Below, in pieces: positions 35,998-44,276 of a stretch of 64,000 nt of DNA; positions within the stretch are counted from its first letter, which is position 1; each line of letters starts with the position of its first letter. Below the pieces are notes generated by a model that saw only the letters and a list, made by a program, of their open reading frames with translations, was not told the origin of the DNA and did not search any database. The position numbers and the translations under genes were made by a program. The stretch is from Alphaproteobacteria bacterium (GTDB lineage: Bacteria > Pseudomonadota > Alphaproteobacteria > Micavibrionales > Micavibrionaceae): the NCBI GenBank assembly GCA_009995595.1, contig JAACPE010000001.1, forward strand, positions 310,001 through 374,000, read 5' to 3'.

Positions 35998-37521
35998 ATG
36001 TCGCAAGCAGCCGCCAAACCCGCAGAAAATAAAAACGAAAAAGATATGAAAGATATCGTTGCGCTATGTAAGCGCCGCGGGTTTATCTTTCAGGCCTCTG
36101 ATATTTACGGCGGGATTAATGGATTTTGGGATTATGGCCCGCTGGGGACTGAGCTTAAGAATAATCTGCGTGATTATTGGTGGAAGAAGATGGTCACAAC
36201 CCCGCCCGTTGGCCCCGACGGACACCCTGTGCAGATTGTTGGGCTCGATAGTGCGATTATACAAAATCCTGCCGTATGGGTTGCCTCGGGTCATGTTGGC
36301 GGCTTTTCCGACCCTATGGTGGATTGCAGAGAGACGAAGAAGAGATATCGCGCGGATCATTTGATTGTTCTCATACCAAATGACGATACTCCATGGATAA
36401 CTTCTATTGCGGATGATGAAGAATTTCTGAATGCTCGTTTGAAAAAAGCCGCTAAAGGTAAATCTATCAATGATTATAAACAAAAGAGTTTAATTGACGT
36501 TGATCTTTCAGATTATCCTAAAATTTTAGCTCCAGATGCTAAAGATAAAGGAACGCTGACTGAACCTAAAGAATTCAATCTCTTATTCGAAACAGGAATT
36601 GGGGCATCTGAAGCTGATAAAACAACCGCCTATCTGCGCGGGGAAACGGCGCAGGGGATTTTTATTAATTATAAAAACGTGGTCGACAGCTCACGCGTGA
36701 AAATGCCCTTTGGTATCGCGCAGGTGGGTAAGGCATTCCGTAATGAGGTCAACCCGCGTAACTTTATTTTCCGCTCACGTGAGTTTGAACAAATGGAAAT
36801 GGAATGGTTCTGCCATCCTGAGGATGCGCCGACATGGTTTGAATTTTGGAAGTCTGAACGTAAAAAATTCTGGGAGTCTATTGGCCTGAGCAGTGAGAAT
36901 ATTCTTATGCGTGACCACGCCGCGGATGAGCTAGTATTCTATTCAAAGGGCACCTGCGATATTGAGTATAAATATCCCTTTACCGATCCTGATTTTGGGG
37001 AGCTGGAGGGGATTGCCAATCGCGGTGATTACGACCTAACGCAGCACCAAGAGCATTCAAAAACTAAGCTGGAATATCTAGACCCAGAGCGTAATAACGA
37101 AAAATATTTGCCTCACGTTATTGAACCTGCCGCTGGATTAACGCGCGGTGTTCTTGCGCTTATATGTGAAGCATACACGCCTGATCCAAATCGCCCGAGC
37201 GGTGTGTTTTTAAACTTTGATCCGAAAATGGCACCAAAAAAGGCCGCAATTTTACCACTCATGGCTAAAGATGGTCATCCTGAAGTTGCCGAAAAACTCT
37301 ATATGGAACTGCGTGAGGAGTTCGCCGTCGATTTGGATATTAAGCAAAATATCGGCAAGCGTTACGCCCGCCAAGATGAGATCGGCACGCCTTACTGTTT
37401 CACTATTGATGGACAAACATTAGAAGATGGCACAGTGACAGCGCGTGAGCGTAACACCATGGCGCAAGAGCGTATTGCCCTCGATAGTGTTGCCGCATAT
37501 TTGCGTGAAAAGCTTAGATAA
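35998..37521 (+). CDS. glyQS: glycyl-tRNA synthetase, single-chain alpha2 type
   Basis: The enzyme charges tRNA-Gly with glycine. The 507-residue protein is the single-chain homodimeric class IIa type. It shows FWDYGPLGTELKNNL near the N-terminus, motif 2 in FRNEVNPRNFIFRSREFEQMEME, EPAAGLTRGVLAL as motif 3, and a C-terminal anticodon-binding domain with GTPYCFTIDG. Most alphaproteobacteria use the unrelated two-subunit alpha2beta2 form (glyQ plus glyS), so this version may have been acquired. The ATG at 35998 has AAGGAT at correct spacing; two extra in-frame codons upstream are less likely. Confidence 0.93.
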   Translation: MSQAAAKPAENKNEKDMKDIVALCKRRGFIFQASDIYGGINGFWDYGPLGTELKNNLRDYWWKKMVTTPPVGPDGHPVQIVGLDSAIIQNPAVWVASGHVGGFSDPMVDCRETKKRYRADHLIVLIPNDDTPWITSIADDEEFLNARLKKAAKGKSINDYKQKSLIDVDLSDYPKILAPDAKDKGTLTEPKEFNLLFETGIGASEADKTTAYLRGETAQGIFINYKNVVDSSRVKMPFGIAQVGKAFRNEVNPRNFIFRSREFEQMEMEWFCHPEDAPTWFEFWKSERKKFWESIGLSSENILMRDHAADELVFYSKGTCDIEYKYPFTDPDFGELEGIANRGDYDLTQHQEHSKTKLEYLDPERNNEKYLPHVIEPAAGLTRGVLALICEAYTPDPNRPSGVFLNFDPKMAPKKAAILPLMAKDGHPEVAEKLYMELREEFAVDLDIKQNIGKRYARQDEIGTPYCFTIDGQTLEDGTVTARERNTMAQERIALDSVAAYLREKLR

Positions 37522-37544
37522 AACAAAGCTTTAAATCTTTATTT

Positions 37545-37578
37545 CCCTTATTTTAACATTTTATTGTTAAAATAAGGG
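37545..37578 (+). repeat. 14-bp perfect inverted repeat abutting a start codon
   Basis: CCCTTATTTTAACA at 37545-37558 pairs perfectly with TGTTAAAATAAGGG at 37565-37578 around a 6-base loop. The ATG of the small gene follows at once. No T-tract follows on either strand, so it is not a standard terminator for glyQS. It could stabilise the glyQS 3' end or mask translation of the next gene. Confidence 0.6.
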
Positions 37579-37785
37579 ATGGCTCGAAAAAGACGTAAAT
37601 CTATTCGTAAGTACCGTACAAAAAATCAAAAAGCCGCCCTCGCTGCGGCTCTTTTCGGTGGCGTTTTTACAATGATTATTGTGATGATATATTATTCGGC
37701 GAGTATGCCGTTATTTCATTCAAAACAACAATCAACACATCAGGATGTTTTACTCTCTGAGGCTTATGCGCGTATAAATAAGTAG
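37579..37785 (+). CDS. small single-span membrane protein, unknown
   Basis: The 68-residue product starts with a very basic segment (ARKRRKSIRKYRTKNQK), followed by one hydrophobic helix (residues about 20-42) and a short polar tail. By the positive-inside rule the tail would face outward. There is no usable ribosome site other than AAGGG inside the hairpin that ends at the ATG. Nothing identifies its function and it may not be translated. Confidence 0.4.
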   Translation: MARKRRKSIRKYRTKNQKAALAAALFGGVFTMIIVMIYYSASMPLFHSKQQSTHQDVLLSEAYARINK

Positions 37786-37787
37786 GT

Positions 37788-38198
37788 TTATTGTTCCAAA
37801 ATTTCAATCAAACCAAATCCCATGATCGTATAGAACGATACATGTCGTCCGCCAAACAAGATGGCAGGTTTAGGCGACGATACGGGGATGACGCGTAACT
37901 CTCTTGCCTCAATTGCCGCAAGGCTTTTTTCTAAATCATCGGTTTCATAACAAGTGTGATAAATAAGTTCGTTGTATTTTTTAAGAATATTATCAAGCGG
38001 CCCTTCTTCCTCACCTTTGGTGATCAGTTCAACAGCAGGTTTTTTCGCGGCGGTGCACAGGCGCAAATTTACTTTTTGCTCTGGGTCATAAAAGCGCATG
38101 CCTTCGTCATAGCCAAGGCCTGTTAGAAACTTGAGAGCTTCTTCTTCTTTTTTGAGCGCAAGGCCCATGTGATGAAAAGTAAGGCCAAATTCGTTCAT
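37788..38198 (-). CDS. VOC-superfamily protein (glyoxalase / methylmalonyl-CoA epimerase-like)
   Basis: The 136-residue protein shows the paired beta-alpha-beta-beta-beta modules of the vicinal oxygen chelate fold. Likely metal ligands are His in FHHMGLA, Glu in AVELI, His in YHTCYE and Glu in LIEILEQ. Such proteins act as isomerases, lyases or dioxygenases on small acids. Its ATG overlaps the stop of the methyltransferase gene by one base, so it is the last gene of the ACP-FkbH-MBOAT operon. A role in making or repairing the transferred acyl group is only a guess. Confidence 0.75.
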   Translation of the reverse strand: MNEFGLTFHHMGLALKKEEEALKFLTGLGYDEGMRFYDPEQKVNLRLCTAAKKPAVELITKGEEEGPLDNILKKYNELIYHTCYETDDLEKSLAAIEARELRVIPVSSPKPAILFGGRHVSFYTIMGFGLIEILEQ

Positions 38199-39136
38199 TA
38201 TACTTTTTCTAAAACATAGGCGACGTTAATGGAAAGCTCTGCTGCTTGGGATTCTTCTAATGTTTTGCCCTCATAGGGTAAACGCAACGGTGTCTTGATT
38301 TTAAGCCCAGTGCCTTCAATCATTTTTTCTAACTCATCGGTTGAGCGCCATAAAAAGATATGATCAACTGCAGGGGCGTTAATGCAAGTCGTGACATAAA
38401 TATAGGCATCATCTTTAGCAAGCTCGGCAATACGTTTCAAAAAAACATCGGGTTGTTCGACATGCTCTAAAACTTCACCCATGATAATGGCATCATACGT
38501 GCCAGCTTCGAGTTCTTTGGCCTCAAGGAAGTCCATCAAACGAAGCTCATACTTGTCTTTAAATTCGGGTTTGAAATGCTCTAAGATTGCGCCAGTTTGT
38601 TCAATACTGGCGGGGGAGATATCAATCCCCAGAAAATGATCAAATGACCCTAGCTCCATGGCCTTCATCAGGTAATACCCATGTCCAGGGCCGATATCCA
38701 AATACTTACCGCCGCGATCACGCGGGGCTGTCTCAACAAATAAACGACCCATGTCCAAATGGTTTGGCCAAAGGAATGAAGTGATAGCGAGGCCATACAT
38801 ATATTTGTTCATGTAATCCTTGTCGTCGTATACGTGTCCCGCGACATCGGCGTAAGATTTATGGCGGTATTCTTTATGCTTCATAAAATAAAGCTGCTCG
38901 CGGAAGGTATCGCCAACAATCGTTAAATATGAATCGGCCATATAGGGCAGGTTTTGCCCCTTGCTCTGACAAAATTCGAGGTAGCGGTCAAGGATATCAA
39001 TTTCTTCATCTGTGACATGATCTAGTGCCTTCGTGATGAAGCTTTTATGCATCGGGTTTTCATCAAGGATAATATCAATCAGTGTTGATACATTATCTGG
39101 TAATGTTTTTTGTGTGAGGTCTGCGGCAGAAGTCAT
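38198..39136 (-). CDS. class I SAM-dependent methyltransferase
   Basis: The N-terminal 130 residues are helical and without a known motif. The SAM-binding core starts near residue 143 with KYLDIGPGHGYYL and continues with HFLGIDISP and DAIIMGEVLEHVEQP, typical of Methyltransf_11-type enzymes. It follows the microprotein gene by 18 bp and overlaps the VOC gene. In the methoxymalonyl-ACP pathway an O-methyltransferase (FkbG) works on the FkbH-derived unit, so methylation of a glyceryl-type group is conceivable. This is inference from context. Confidence 0.78.
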   Translation of the reverse strand: MTSAADLTQKTLPDNVSTLIDIILDENPMHKSFITKALDHVTDEEIDILDRYLEFCQSKGQNLPYMADSYLTIVGDTFREQLYFMKHKEYRHKSYADVAGHVYDDKDYMNKYMYGLAITSFLWPNHLDMGRLFVETAPRDRGGKYLDIGPGHGYYLMKAMELGSFDHFLGIDISPASIEQTGAILEHFKPEFKDKYELRLMDFLEAKELEAGTYDAIIMGEVLEHVEQPDVFLKRIAELAKDDAYIYVTTCINAPAVDHIFLWRSTDELEKMIEGTGLKIKTPLRLPYEGKTLEESQAAELSINVAYVLEKV

Positions 39137-39154
39137 ACGGGCATCTTTCTTGTG

Positions 39155-39265
39155 TTAAAAGCCTTGGTAGATAAATGGTATTTCAATCGCGCTAGCGAGT
39201 GCGGCGGCTATGATTGTAACGGCAAAGAATAGCCCTGTCAGCATTTCTAATAAGTATTTATTCAT
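39155..39265 (-). CDS. DltX-like 36-residue membrane microprotein ending FIYQGF
   Basis: This short gene encodes 36 residues: a short N-terminus (MNKYLLEM), one hydrophobic helix (about residues 9-27) and the C-terminal end EIPFIYQGF. Its ATG overlaps the stop of the preceding DltD-like gene as ATGA, which strongly suggests real, coupled translation. In Gram-positive Dlt operons the small protein DltX has one helix and a conserved C-terminal FIYxxF-type motif whose Tyr is thought to carry the acyl group between DltB and DltD. The ending here fits that pattern. I infer the same relay role. Confidence 0.72.
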   Translation of the reverse strand: MNKYLLEMLTGLFFAVTIIAAALASAIEIPFIYQGF

Positions 39266-40374
39266 TGTTTGCCCTGTAATTGGTTGAGTTCGCGCGTAAT
39301 ATAGGCTGGTAAGTCGCCGCTATCGCTTAAATGGAGATAATCTGTGAAGGTGAGAGTGGTTACAATATCATTAGGGATTGATAAAAAGCGGATATTATCG
39401 GCCTTATTTTGATTTGCGATTATGTTGATTTGATCGATCACGCTTTGTAACGCAACGCGCGCCTCTGTACGCTCTAACTCTGGCGAGGTAGGGGCAATAT
39501 ATATGAGTGTTGGGATGTTGCTTTGTTTTATATGGCTAAACAAATTATGCAGGATTTTTTGCCCCCAAACACTCTCGGAGATATTGTTTTGTGCCATCGC
39601 TTTAATTTGCCATTGTTTTGCATCAAAGGCGGTGAAATCAGTTTTGGTTTCATATCGTTGTGATATCCAAAATAAAAGCGGTTGATCATAAGAGAGTGTC
39701 TTGGCTTTCTTTTCTTGTGCCGCCTTCGGTATAGCAGGTTTGTCAGGTTGTGCGAGTTTGAGGAAGTCATAGCCATTAGCAATAACAGTGTGATGCCGTC
39801 CAACTGCACCCCAAAGCATATTTCCGGGCGAAGCAAGAAGAGGAATAAACGGCCAATCGGTTTGGTTCATCCATAAAGACACGCCGCTATTCATCATATT
39901 TGTTTTGAAGAAAGCCGATTTATCATTCATCACCCAAAACGGGTTTATGACGACAATCATGGCTTTAGGGCGGCGTTTAATGGCATCAAGAGTCATTGTG
40001 TAGCTATCCAGTAGACGGCTTGCCATCTTGATAGATACAGCGCCTTCAGGCGGAAGAAAGCCATAAGAGCCGTTATTTATAATAGCAAGTGATGATCCAC
40101 CAACCCAAATAAGACTGTCTGATAAATCTTTCTTATCAAGGCGCATATACCGTGGATCTGATGGCGTGCTGGCTAGCGGCGTTAAGTTTTGCGCTGTCAT
40201 TTCTTTTGTGAAGGGAAGTTGTGGGGGCATCTTGGGTGCTACAAAATGGGCAATTACTAAAAAAATAAATGTCCATAAGATGATGCGGATGATGCTTGCT
40301 CGATTAGGGGTAAGGAAAAACGGCGTAGCGAATTTTTCTAACCATTTTAAATCATGGGGTGCATTTAAATTCAT
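39262..40374 (-). CDS. DltD-like membrane-anchored SGNH acyltransferase
   Basis: The 370-residue protein has one N-terminal membrane helix (about residues 25-47) and an extracytoplasmic SGNH-like domain: LIWVGGSSLA as nucleophile block (Ser) and FTDYLHLSDSG as the DxxH block near the end. This arrangement is that of DltD, which transfers the acyl group to the final acceptor. The start lies 3 bp after the MBOAT stop, and its own stop overlaps the microprotein start. Overall similarity to DltD is at the level of layout and motifs; direct homology would need a structure comparison. Confidence 0.72.
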   Translation of the reverse strand: MNLNAPHDLKWLEKFATPFFLTPNRASIIRIILWTFIFLVIAHFVAPKMPPQLPFTKEMTAQNLTPLASTPSDPRYMRLDKKDLSDSLIWVGGSSLAIINNGSYGFLPPEGAVSIKMASRLLDSYTMTLDAIKRRPKAMIVVINPFWVMNDKSAFFKTNMMNSGVSLWMNQTDWPFIPLLASPGNMLWGAVGRHHTVIANGYDFLKLAQPDKPAIPKAAQEKKAKTLSYDQPLLFWISQRYETKTDFTAFDAKQWQIKAMAQNNISESVWGQKILHNLFSHIKQSNIPTLIYIAPTSPELERTEARVALQSVIDQINIIANQNKADNIRFLSIPNDIVTTLTFTDYLHLSDSGDLPAYITRELNQLQGKQ

Positions 40375-40377
40375 GAT

Positions 40378-41586
40378 CTACAACCCCACCAGTGACAAAT
40401 AAAACGCAGCTGCTTTTTCCAGTGGCATGACAAGAAGGGGGAAGCTGAGGGCAACAAAAAGATATGTTCCTAAAATCTTCCCCCAATTTATAATTGAATG
40501 AGCCTCAGTAACTTTGCCGCGCTTATCGCTGTGATAACGATGTATTATAAGGCCTATGCCATGATAGAGCGCAAATAAAACCATGCCCCATGAAATATCA
40601 TGCCAGAGCGCAATGACAAAAATTGTACCGAGTGTTGCAATATATTGTGTTTTTTTTCGGTATCCACCAAGGGGGATAAAGGCGTTGCGTTGGGCAAAGC
40701 GCGACAGGCTCATGTGCCAGTTGTTCCAAAAATCCGCAATGTTGCGGCGAAAATAAGGGAAGCAGAAATTTTCTTTGAGGCGATAGCCATAAAGCTGCGC
40801 CGACCCAATTGCAAGGTCTGAAAAACCAGAAAAGTTTAGATAAAAGAACCATGTGTAAATAAATAAGAAAGCCCAAATTTTGAGCGTAGGCGCGGTGTCA
40901 TAAGTTTGAAAAATAACAGCGCTTTTTTGTAAAATGGCGGCGAGCAATAGCACCTTAATAAGACCAAAGCTGATACGCATGAACCCTTCATACAGATCAT
41001 TGGCATCAACACGTTTATGGTTTTGAATTTCTTCATATTCAATAATCGGGCCAACGACCTGAACGGGCGGAAAAAAACCATAAAAGAAAATCTTGTTAAG
41101 AGGCATTGCATCGAATTTGCCAAGCCATGTTTTTATGAGTAAATCAGCGCCCCTAAAAGTCGCAAAAGATAGGCCGATTGGTATAATGATGGCGCGGGCT
41201 AAATCTACCTTCCACAATGTATCAGACATCATCTTGATACCTTCATTGGTAAGGAGATTAAAAAGCGTGGTGAAATCTTCATACGCCAATTTCCAGCCGA
41301 TCATGGGTGCAAGCATAAGAATGAGGCATAGCCAAAAAACGGGTGTATTAAATTTATGCTCATTTGTTCGCGCAACAATCTGTTGCAAGATGAATGTGAC
41401 CGACCAGAAAACAAGATAAAAAAGAACAAGGCGCGGCGCGATAAAATAAAGTAAATACGCTCCAGATAACGTCATTACTGTTTCACGAAAAAAAGCATTT
41501 TTTATAAAATGAAGAAGAGAAACAAGCACGAGGGATAGGGCCAGTAGATCAATAAAAAATGACGCGCTGTTTATTTCGGCAAACAT
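40378..41586 (-). CDS. MBOAT-family membrane acyltransferase, DltB-like
   Basis: The 402-residue polytopic protein has the MBOAT signature IADFWNNWHMSLSRF, followed by the conserved-His region VIALWHDISWG, and about ten membrane segments. Its length is that of DltB rather than AlgI (471 here). It begins on the base after the FkbH gene ends. It should accept an acyl group from the carrier protein at the cytosolic side and pass it across the membrane. AlgI-type acetylation is unlikely because an acyl carrier protein and an FkbH loader are encoded with it. Confidence 0.88.
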   Translation of the reverse strand: MFAEINSASFFIDLLALSLVLVSLLHFIKNAFFRETVMTLSGAYLLYFIAPRLVLFYLVFWSVTFILQQIVARTNEHKFNTPVFWLCLILMLAPMIGWKLAYEDFTTLFNLLTNEGIKMMSDTLWKVDLARAIIIPIGLSFATFRGADLLIKTWLGKFDAMPLNKIFFYGFFPPVQVVGPIIEYEEIQNHKRVDANDLYEGFMRISFGLIKVLLLAAILQKSAVIFQTYDTAPTLKIWAFLFIYTWFFYLNFSGFSDLAIGSAQLYGYRLKENFCFPYFRRNIADFWNNWHMSLSRFAQRNAFIPLGGYRKKTQYIATLGTIFVIALWHDISWGMVLFALYHGIGLIIHRYHSDKRGKVTEAHSIINWGKILGTYLFVALSFPLLVMPLEKAAAFYLSLVGL

Positions 41587-43254
41587 CTAAACCGCCAGTT
41601 TTAATGTGATTGTGACCTCATCAGGGGCAGGCTTGATGTCTTCGATATTACAAAACCACTCATCGGCATTGGCGATGAAGTTGTGATCAGGGTAGAGCGT
41701 TCGGACAAGGGCATTTTTAGGTGTTTCGATATAACGCCCTTTAAGGATTTTAGCGCCCTTTGTCTCCACAGCCTGTGCAATTTTATTCAAGAACGATGTT
41801 TCCGCACCACGCCCCAAGACACGGCAGCTCATCATCAGGCTATCAATATGCCATGTGACAGGAGTTTCTTTTTGGACTATGGCAACGCCAACAAGGCCAT
41901 ATTCACCAAAGCGGTCTTTGATCGTCATGCCCATAACAAGCGTATTCTCATCACGGCTTAACATTTCAACCTCATCTTGCGTGCGGCGGATTGTGGTGAG
42001 GTTGAATTGATTTGTTTTGTTAATAAGCTGCGTGATGCGTCCTATATGGTGCGGTTCTGCTTCAAAAATATCAATCTCAAGGCCGAGAGATTTTCTAAAT
42101 TCTTCTTCGGATAGCCCTGCGCTTTGAATTTTGCGTTTGCTTTCAGCCATCATCATATCGGCGCGTTTTTTATCCTCGGCTGAGAGTTCCGCAATATCAA
42201 ACAAGCCTGTATTGGTAAGCAGGGCAGGTAAATCGGCAAGTTCTTCGGGCACTAAAAAACAGTCCACCATAGGCAGACGCTCCCGCACTTCAGCGATTTC
42301 TTTGGGGTTGTCGTCTACAAAGACGCACGCATCAACGCCAATGTTTAAGTCATCTGCTATCGCCTGAATACTCTGAGCTTTAGATTCCCAATGCACCTGC
42401 CAGCAGGAGATGTGATCGCGTTTCAGAGCCATGGCGTCATGTTTATCAAAGACCTCAAAGACATCGGCTTCGTTATTTTTGCTGGCGATGGCAAGAAATA
42501 ATCCTTTGCTGCGTAAATGTAGACAATATTTTTGAAAATCGAGATAGGCTTTTCCTGGAAAATCTTGGCCAATTTGAATGCCGCCAAGGCCATCTTCACC
42601 GATTATACCGCCCCATAATGTGTTATCACAATCAAGGACAATGCATTTTTTCGCCGCAATAGTTTGCGCGGCAATGATACGGGTGATTTGGGTCGAGGCT
42701 GTTTTCCAAAAGGATAAGGCATAAGGTTGTTTGTACAAATACCAGCTTCGCGCATCATGTGAAACGTCATGCCCTGCAGCATTTAAAAGCCCAGCAATAT
42801 TAAGTGTTTTTATGCCATGTATATTTTTAATGCCCTCAGCCCACCGTGAGAAATAAGACTGATATAGCGCCAAACCTGTTTCAGGCTGTTCTAAATCGCC
42901 AGCATGAAATTCTGGAATAGACGGGTAGGGTGGATTGGAAACAATCAATGTGCCTGTGTAATTGTCACGCAAAGTCTTTATGCTTTGCAACAACTCATCA
43001 ATGTCTTGGACACATTGCTCGGCGTTCATGGGATCGGGGGTGATGTCCTCAATGCGCCAAAGAATGACCAGGATATCTGTTTTTGTGCCTAAGATGGGCT
43101 CTGGGTTCATGCCTAATTGGATAAGCTGATTATAGTGTGCGACTGCAAAATCAGGTTTTTCAAAACCTTTTGCCATTAAATCTTTGGAAAGCAGGCGGGT
43201 GAGGGGATCAACAGTAAAGGATCCAGCAAGGCCTATGGTGTAGGCGCGTGCCAT
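41587..43254 (-). CDS. FkbH-like HAD protein (predicted glyceryl-ACP synthase)
   Basis: FkbH-family enzymes take D-1,3-bisphosphoglycerate, remove phosphate and load the glyceryl group on the phosphopantetheine arm of a carrier protein. The 555-residue protein has the family layout. There is an SGNH-like N-terminal domain (GLAGSFTVDPL). A HAD domain with VLDCDNTLWGG (DxDxT) lies near residues 205-215 and has VFVDDNP later. A C-terminal GNAT-like domain follows (INKTNQFNLTT, DRFGEYGLVG, CRVLGRGAE). It starts 3 bp after the acp stop. The encoded carrier is the expected partner. Confidence 0.9.
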   Translation of the reverse strand: MARAYTIGLAGSFTVDPLTRLLSKDLMAKGFEKPDFAVAHYNQLIQLGMNPEPILGTKTDILVILWRIEDITPDPMNAEQCVQDIDELLQSIKTLRDNYTGTLIVSNPPYPSIPEFHAGDLEQPETGLALYQSYFSRWAEGIKNIHGIKTLNIAGLLNAAGHDVSHDARSWYLYKQPYALSFWKTASTQITRIIAAQTIAAKKCIVLDCDNTLWGGIIGEDGLGGIQIGQDFPGKAYLDFQKYCLHLRSKGLFLAIASKNNEADVFEVFDKHDAMALKRDHISCWQVHWESKAQSIQAIADDLNIGVDACVFVDDNPKEIAEVRERLPMVDCFLVPEELADLPALLTNTGLFDIAELSAEDKKRADMMMAESKRKIQSAGLSEEEFRKSLGLEIDIFEAEPHHIGRITQLINKTNQFNLTTIRRTQDEVEMLSRDENTLVMGMTIKDRFGEYGLVGVAIVQKETPVTWHIDSLMMSCRVLGRGAETSFLNKIAQAVETKGAKILKGRYIETPKNALVRTLYPDHNFIANADEWFCNIEDIKPAPDEVTITLKLAV

Positions 43255-43257
43255 GGT

Positions 43258-43491
43258 TTAGACCTCAATGCCTTTATCTTTGAGCGCTTTACGGGCTAGG
43301 CCAATGCTAGACATTTTCATGATTTCTTTAGTTGAAAGCTGACATTTGAACGTGTCTTCAATCGCGGCCACAAGGTGCATGGCGGCAAGGCTATCCCATG
43401 CGCCGACGCTTTCTGGTGTGCTGTCATCATTAAGAGTTTCGGCGTTGACCTCTAAAACATCGGCAAAAAGATCAATTAACGGGTCTGACAT
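43258..43491 (-). CDS. acyl carrier protein
   Basis: The 77-residue protein is a discrete carrier protein with the phosphopantetheine attachment serine in GAWDSLAAM. It is the first gene of the minus-strand operon and would carry the glyceryl unit made by the FkbH protein, like FkbJ in polyketide pathways or DltC in teichoic acid alanylation. The ATG at 43491 has AAAAGGA seven bases upstream; an open extension upstream has no support. Only 61 bp separate it from the divergent DUF502 gene. Confidence 0.9.
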   Translation of the reverse strand: MSDPLIDLFADVLEVNAETLNDDSTPESVGAWDSLAAMHLVAAIEDTFKCQLSTKEIMKMSSIGLARKALKDKGIEV

Positions 43492-43552
43492 GTGTTTTCC
43501 TTTTAGAATCAAATATGATAAGAAACTATAAACCAACAAAGAGCGGATTAAA

Positions 43553-44254
43553 ATGAGCGAACATCAAATAATCGACCCATCCCCAGATGTCACAAAAATT
43601 ACATTATTAGGGAAATTAAAGGGTTTTTTCCTCGCAGGTATATTGGTGACGGCTCCTATTAGTATTACGGTTTATGTCACATGGGGGTTTTTGAATTTTT
43701 TGGACAGTAAAATTACGCCGCTTATTCCTGCGGCGTATAATCCAAATACATATCTGCCTTTTTCCATGCCGGGTCTGGGGCTTCTAATTGCTGTTATCTT
43801 TTTTATCAGTGTTGGCTTTATAACCCGAAATTTTTTGGGTCGTTTGCTGGTTCGTGTTTCAGAATACATCGTAGAGCGCCTTCCGGTAATCAGCACAATT
43901 TATGGCGCGGTCAAACAGATTTTTGAAACGGTGATGGCGTCGCAATCTGATGCTTTCAAAGAAGTGGTGATGTTTGAATATCCACGTAAAGGATTGTGGG
44001 TTATGGGCTTTGTTACAGGGCAAACCAAAGGCGAAGTGCAAGCCTTAACGTCTTCTGAAGTGGTGAATGTCTTTTTGCCGACAACACCAAACCCAACATC
44101 TGGTTTTTTGCTTTTTGTCCCTAAAAAAGATCTCACTTTTATGAAGATGGGTGTTGAAGAAGGGATCAAGATGATTGTCTCGGGCGGTATTATTACGCCG
44201 CCAGAGCCTGAACCAGAAGACATTTTGAAAAAGAAAAAACTGAAGAAGAAGTAA
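43553..44254 (+). CDS. DUF502 family membrane protein
   Basis: The 233-residue protein has two membrane segments (about residues 24-47 and 70-92), followed by GRLLVRVSEYIVERLPVISTIYGAVKQ and FLPTTPNPTSGFLLFVP, which are hallmarks of DUF502. The C-terminus is a lysine-rich cytosolic tail. The biochemical function of the family is not established. It is divergent from the acp operon and 22 bp upstream of the cysE remnant. Confidence 0.88.
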   Translation: MSEHQIIDPSPDVTKITLLGKLKGFFLAGILVTAPISITVYVTWGFLNFLDSKITPLIPAAYNPNTYLPFSMPGLGLLIAVIFFISVGFITRNFLGRLLVRVSEYIVERLPVISTIYGAVKQIFETVMASQSDAFKEVVMFEYPRKGLWVMGFVTGQTKGEVQALTSSEVVNVFLPTTPNPTSGFLLFVPKKDLTFMKMGVEEGIKMIVSGGIITPPEPEPEDILKKKKLKKK

Positions 44255-44276
44255 GTATAATTAAAGGGCTTATGAT

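Noticed and set aside
36064-36483. 139-residue open frame on the minus strand inside the glycyl-tRNA synthetase gene
   Set aside because: The opposite strand encodes an unmistakable synthetase; the antisense product has no family features.
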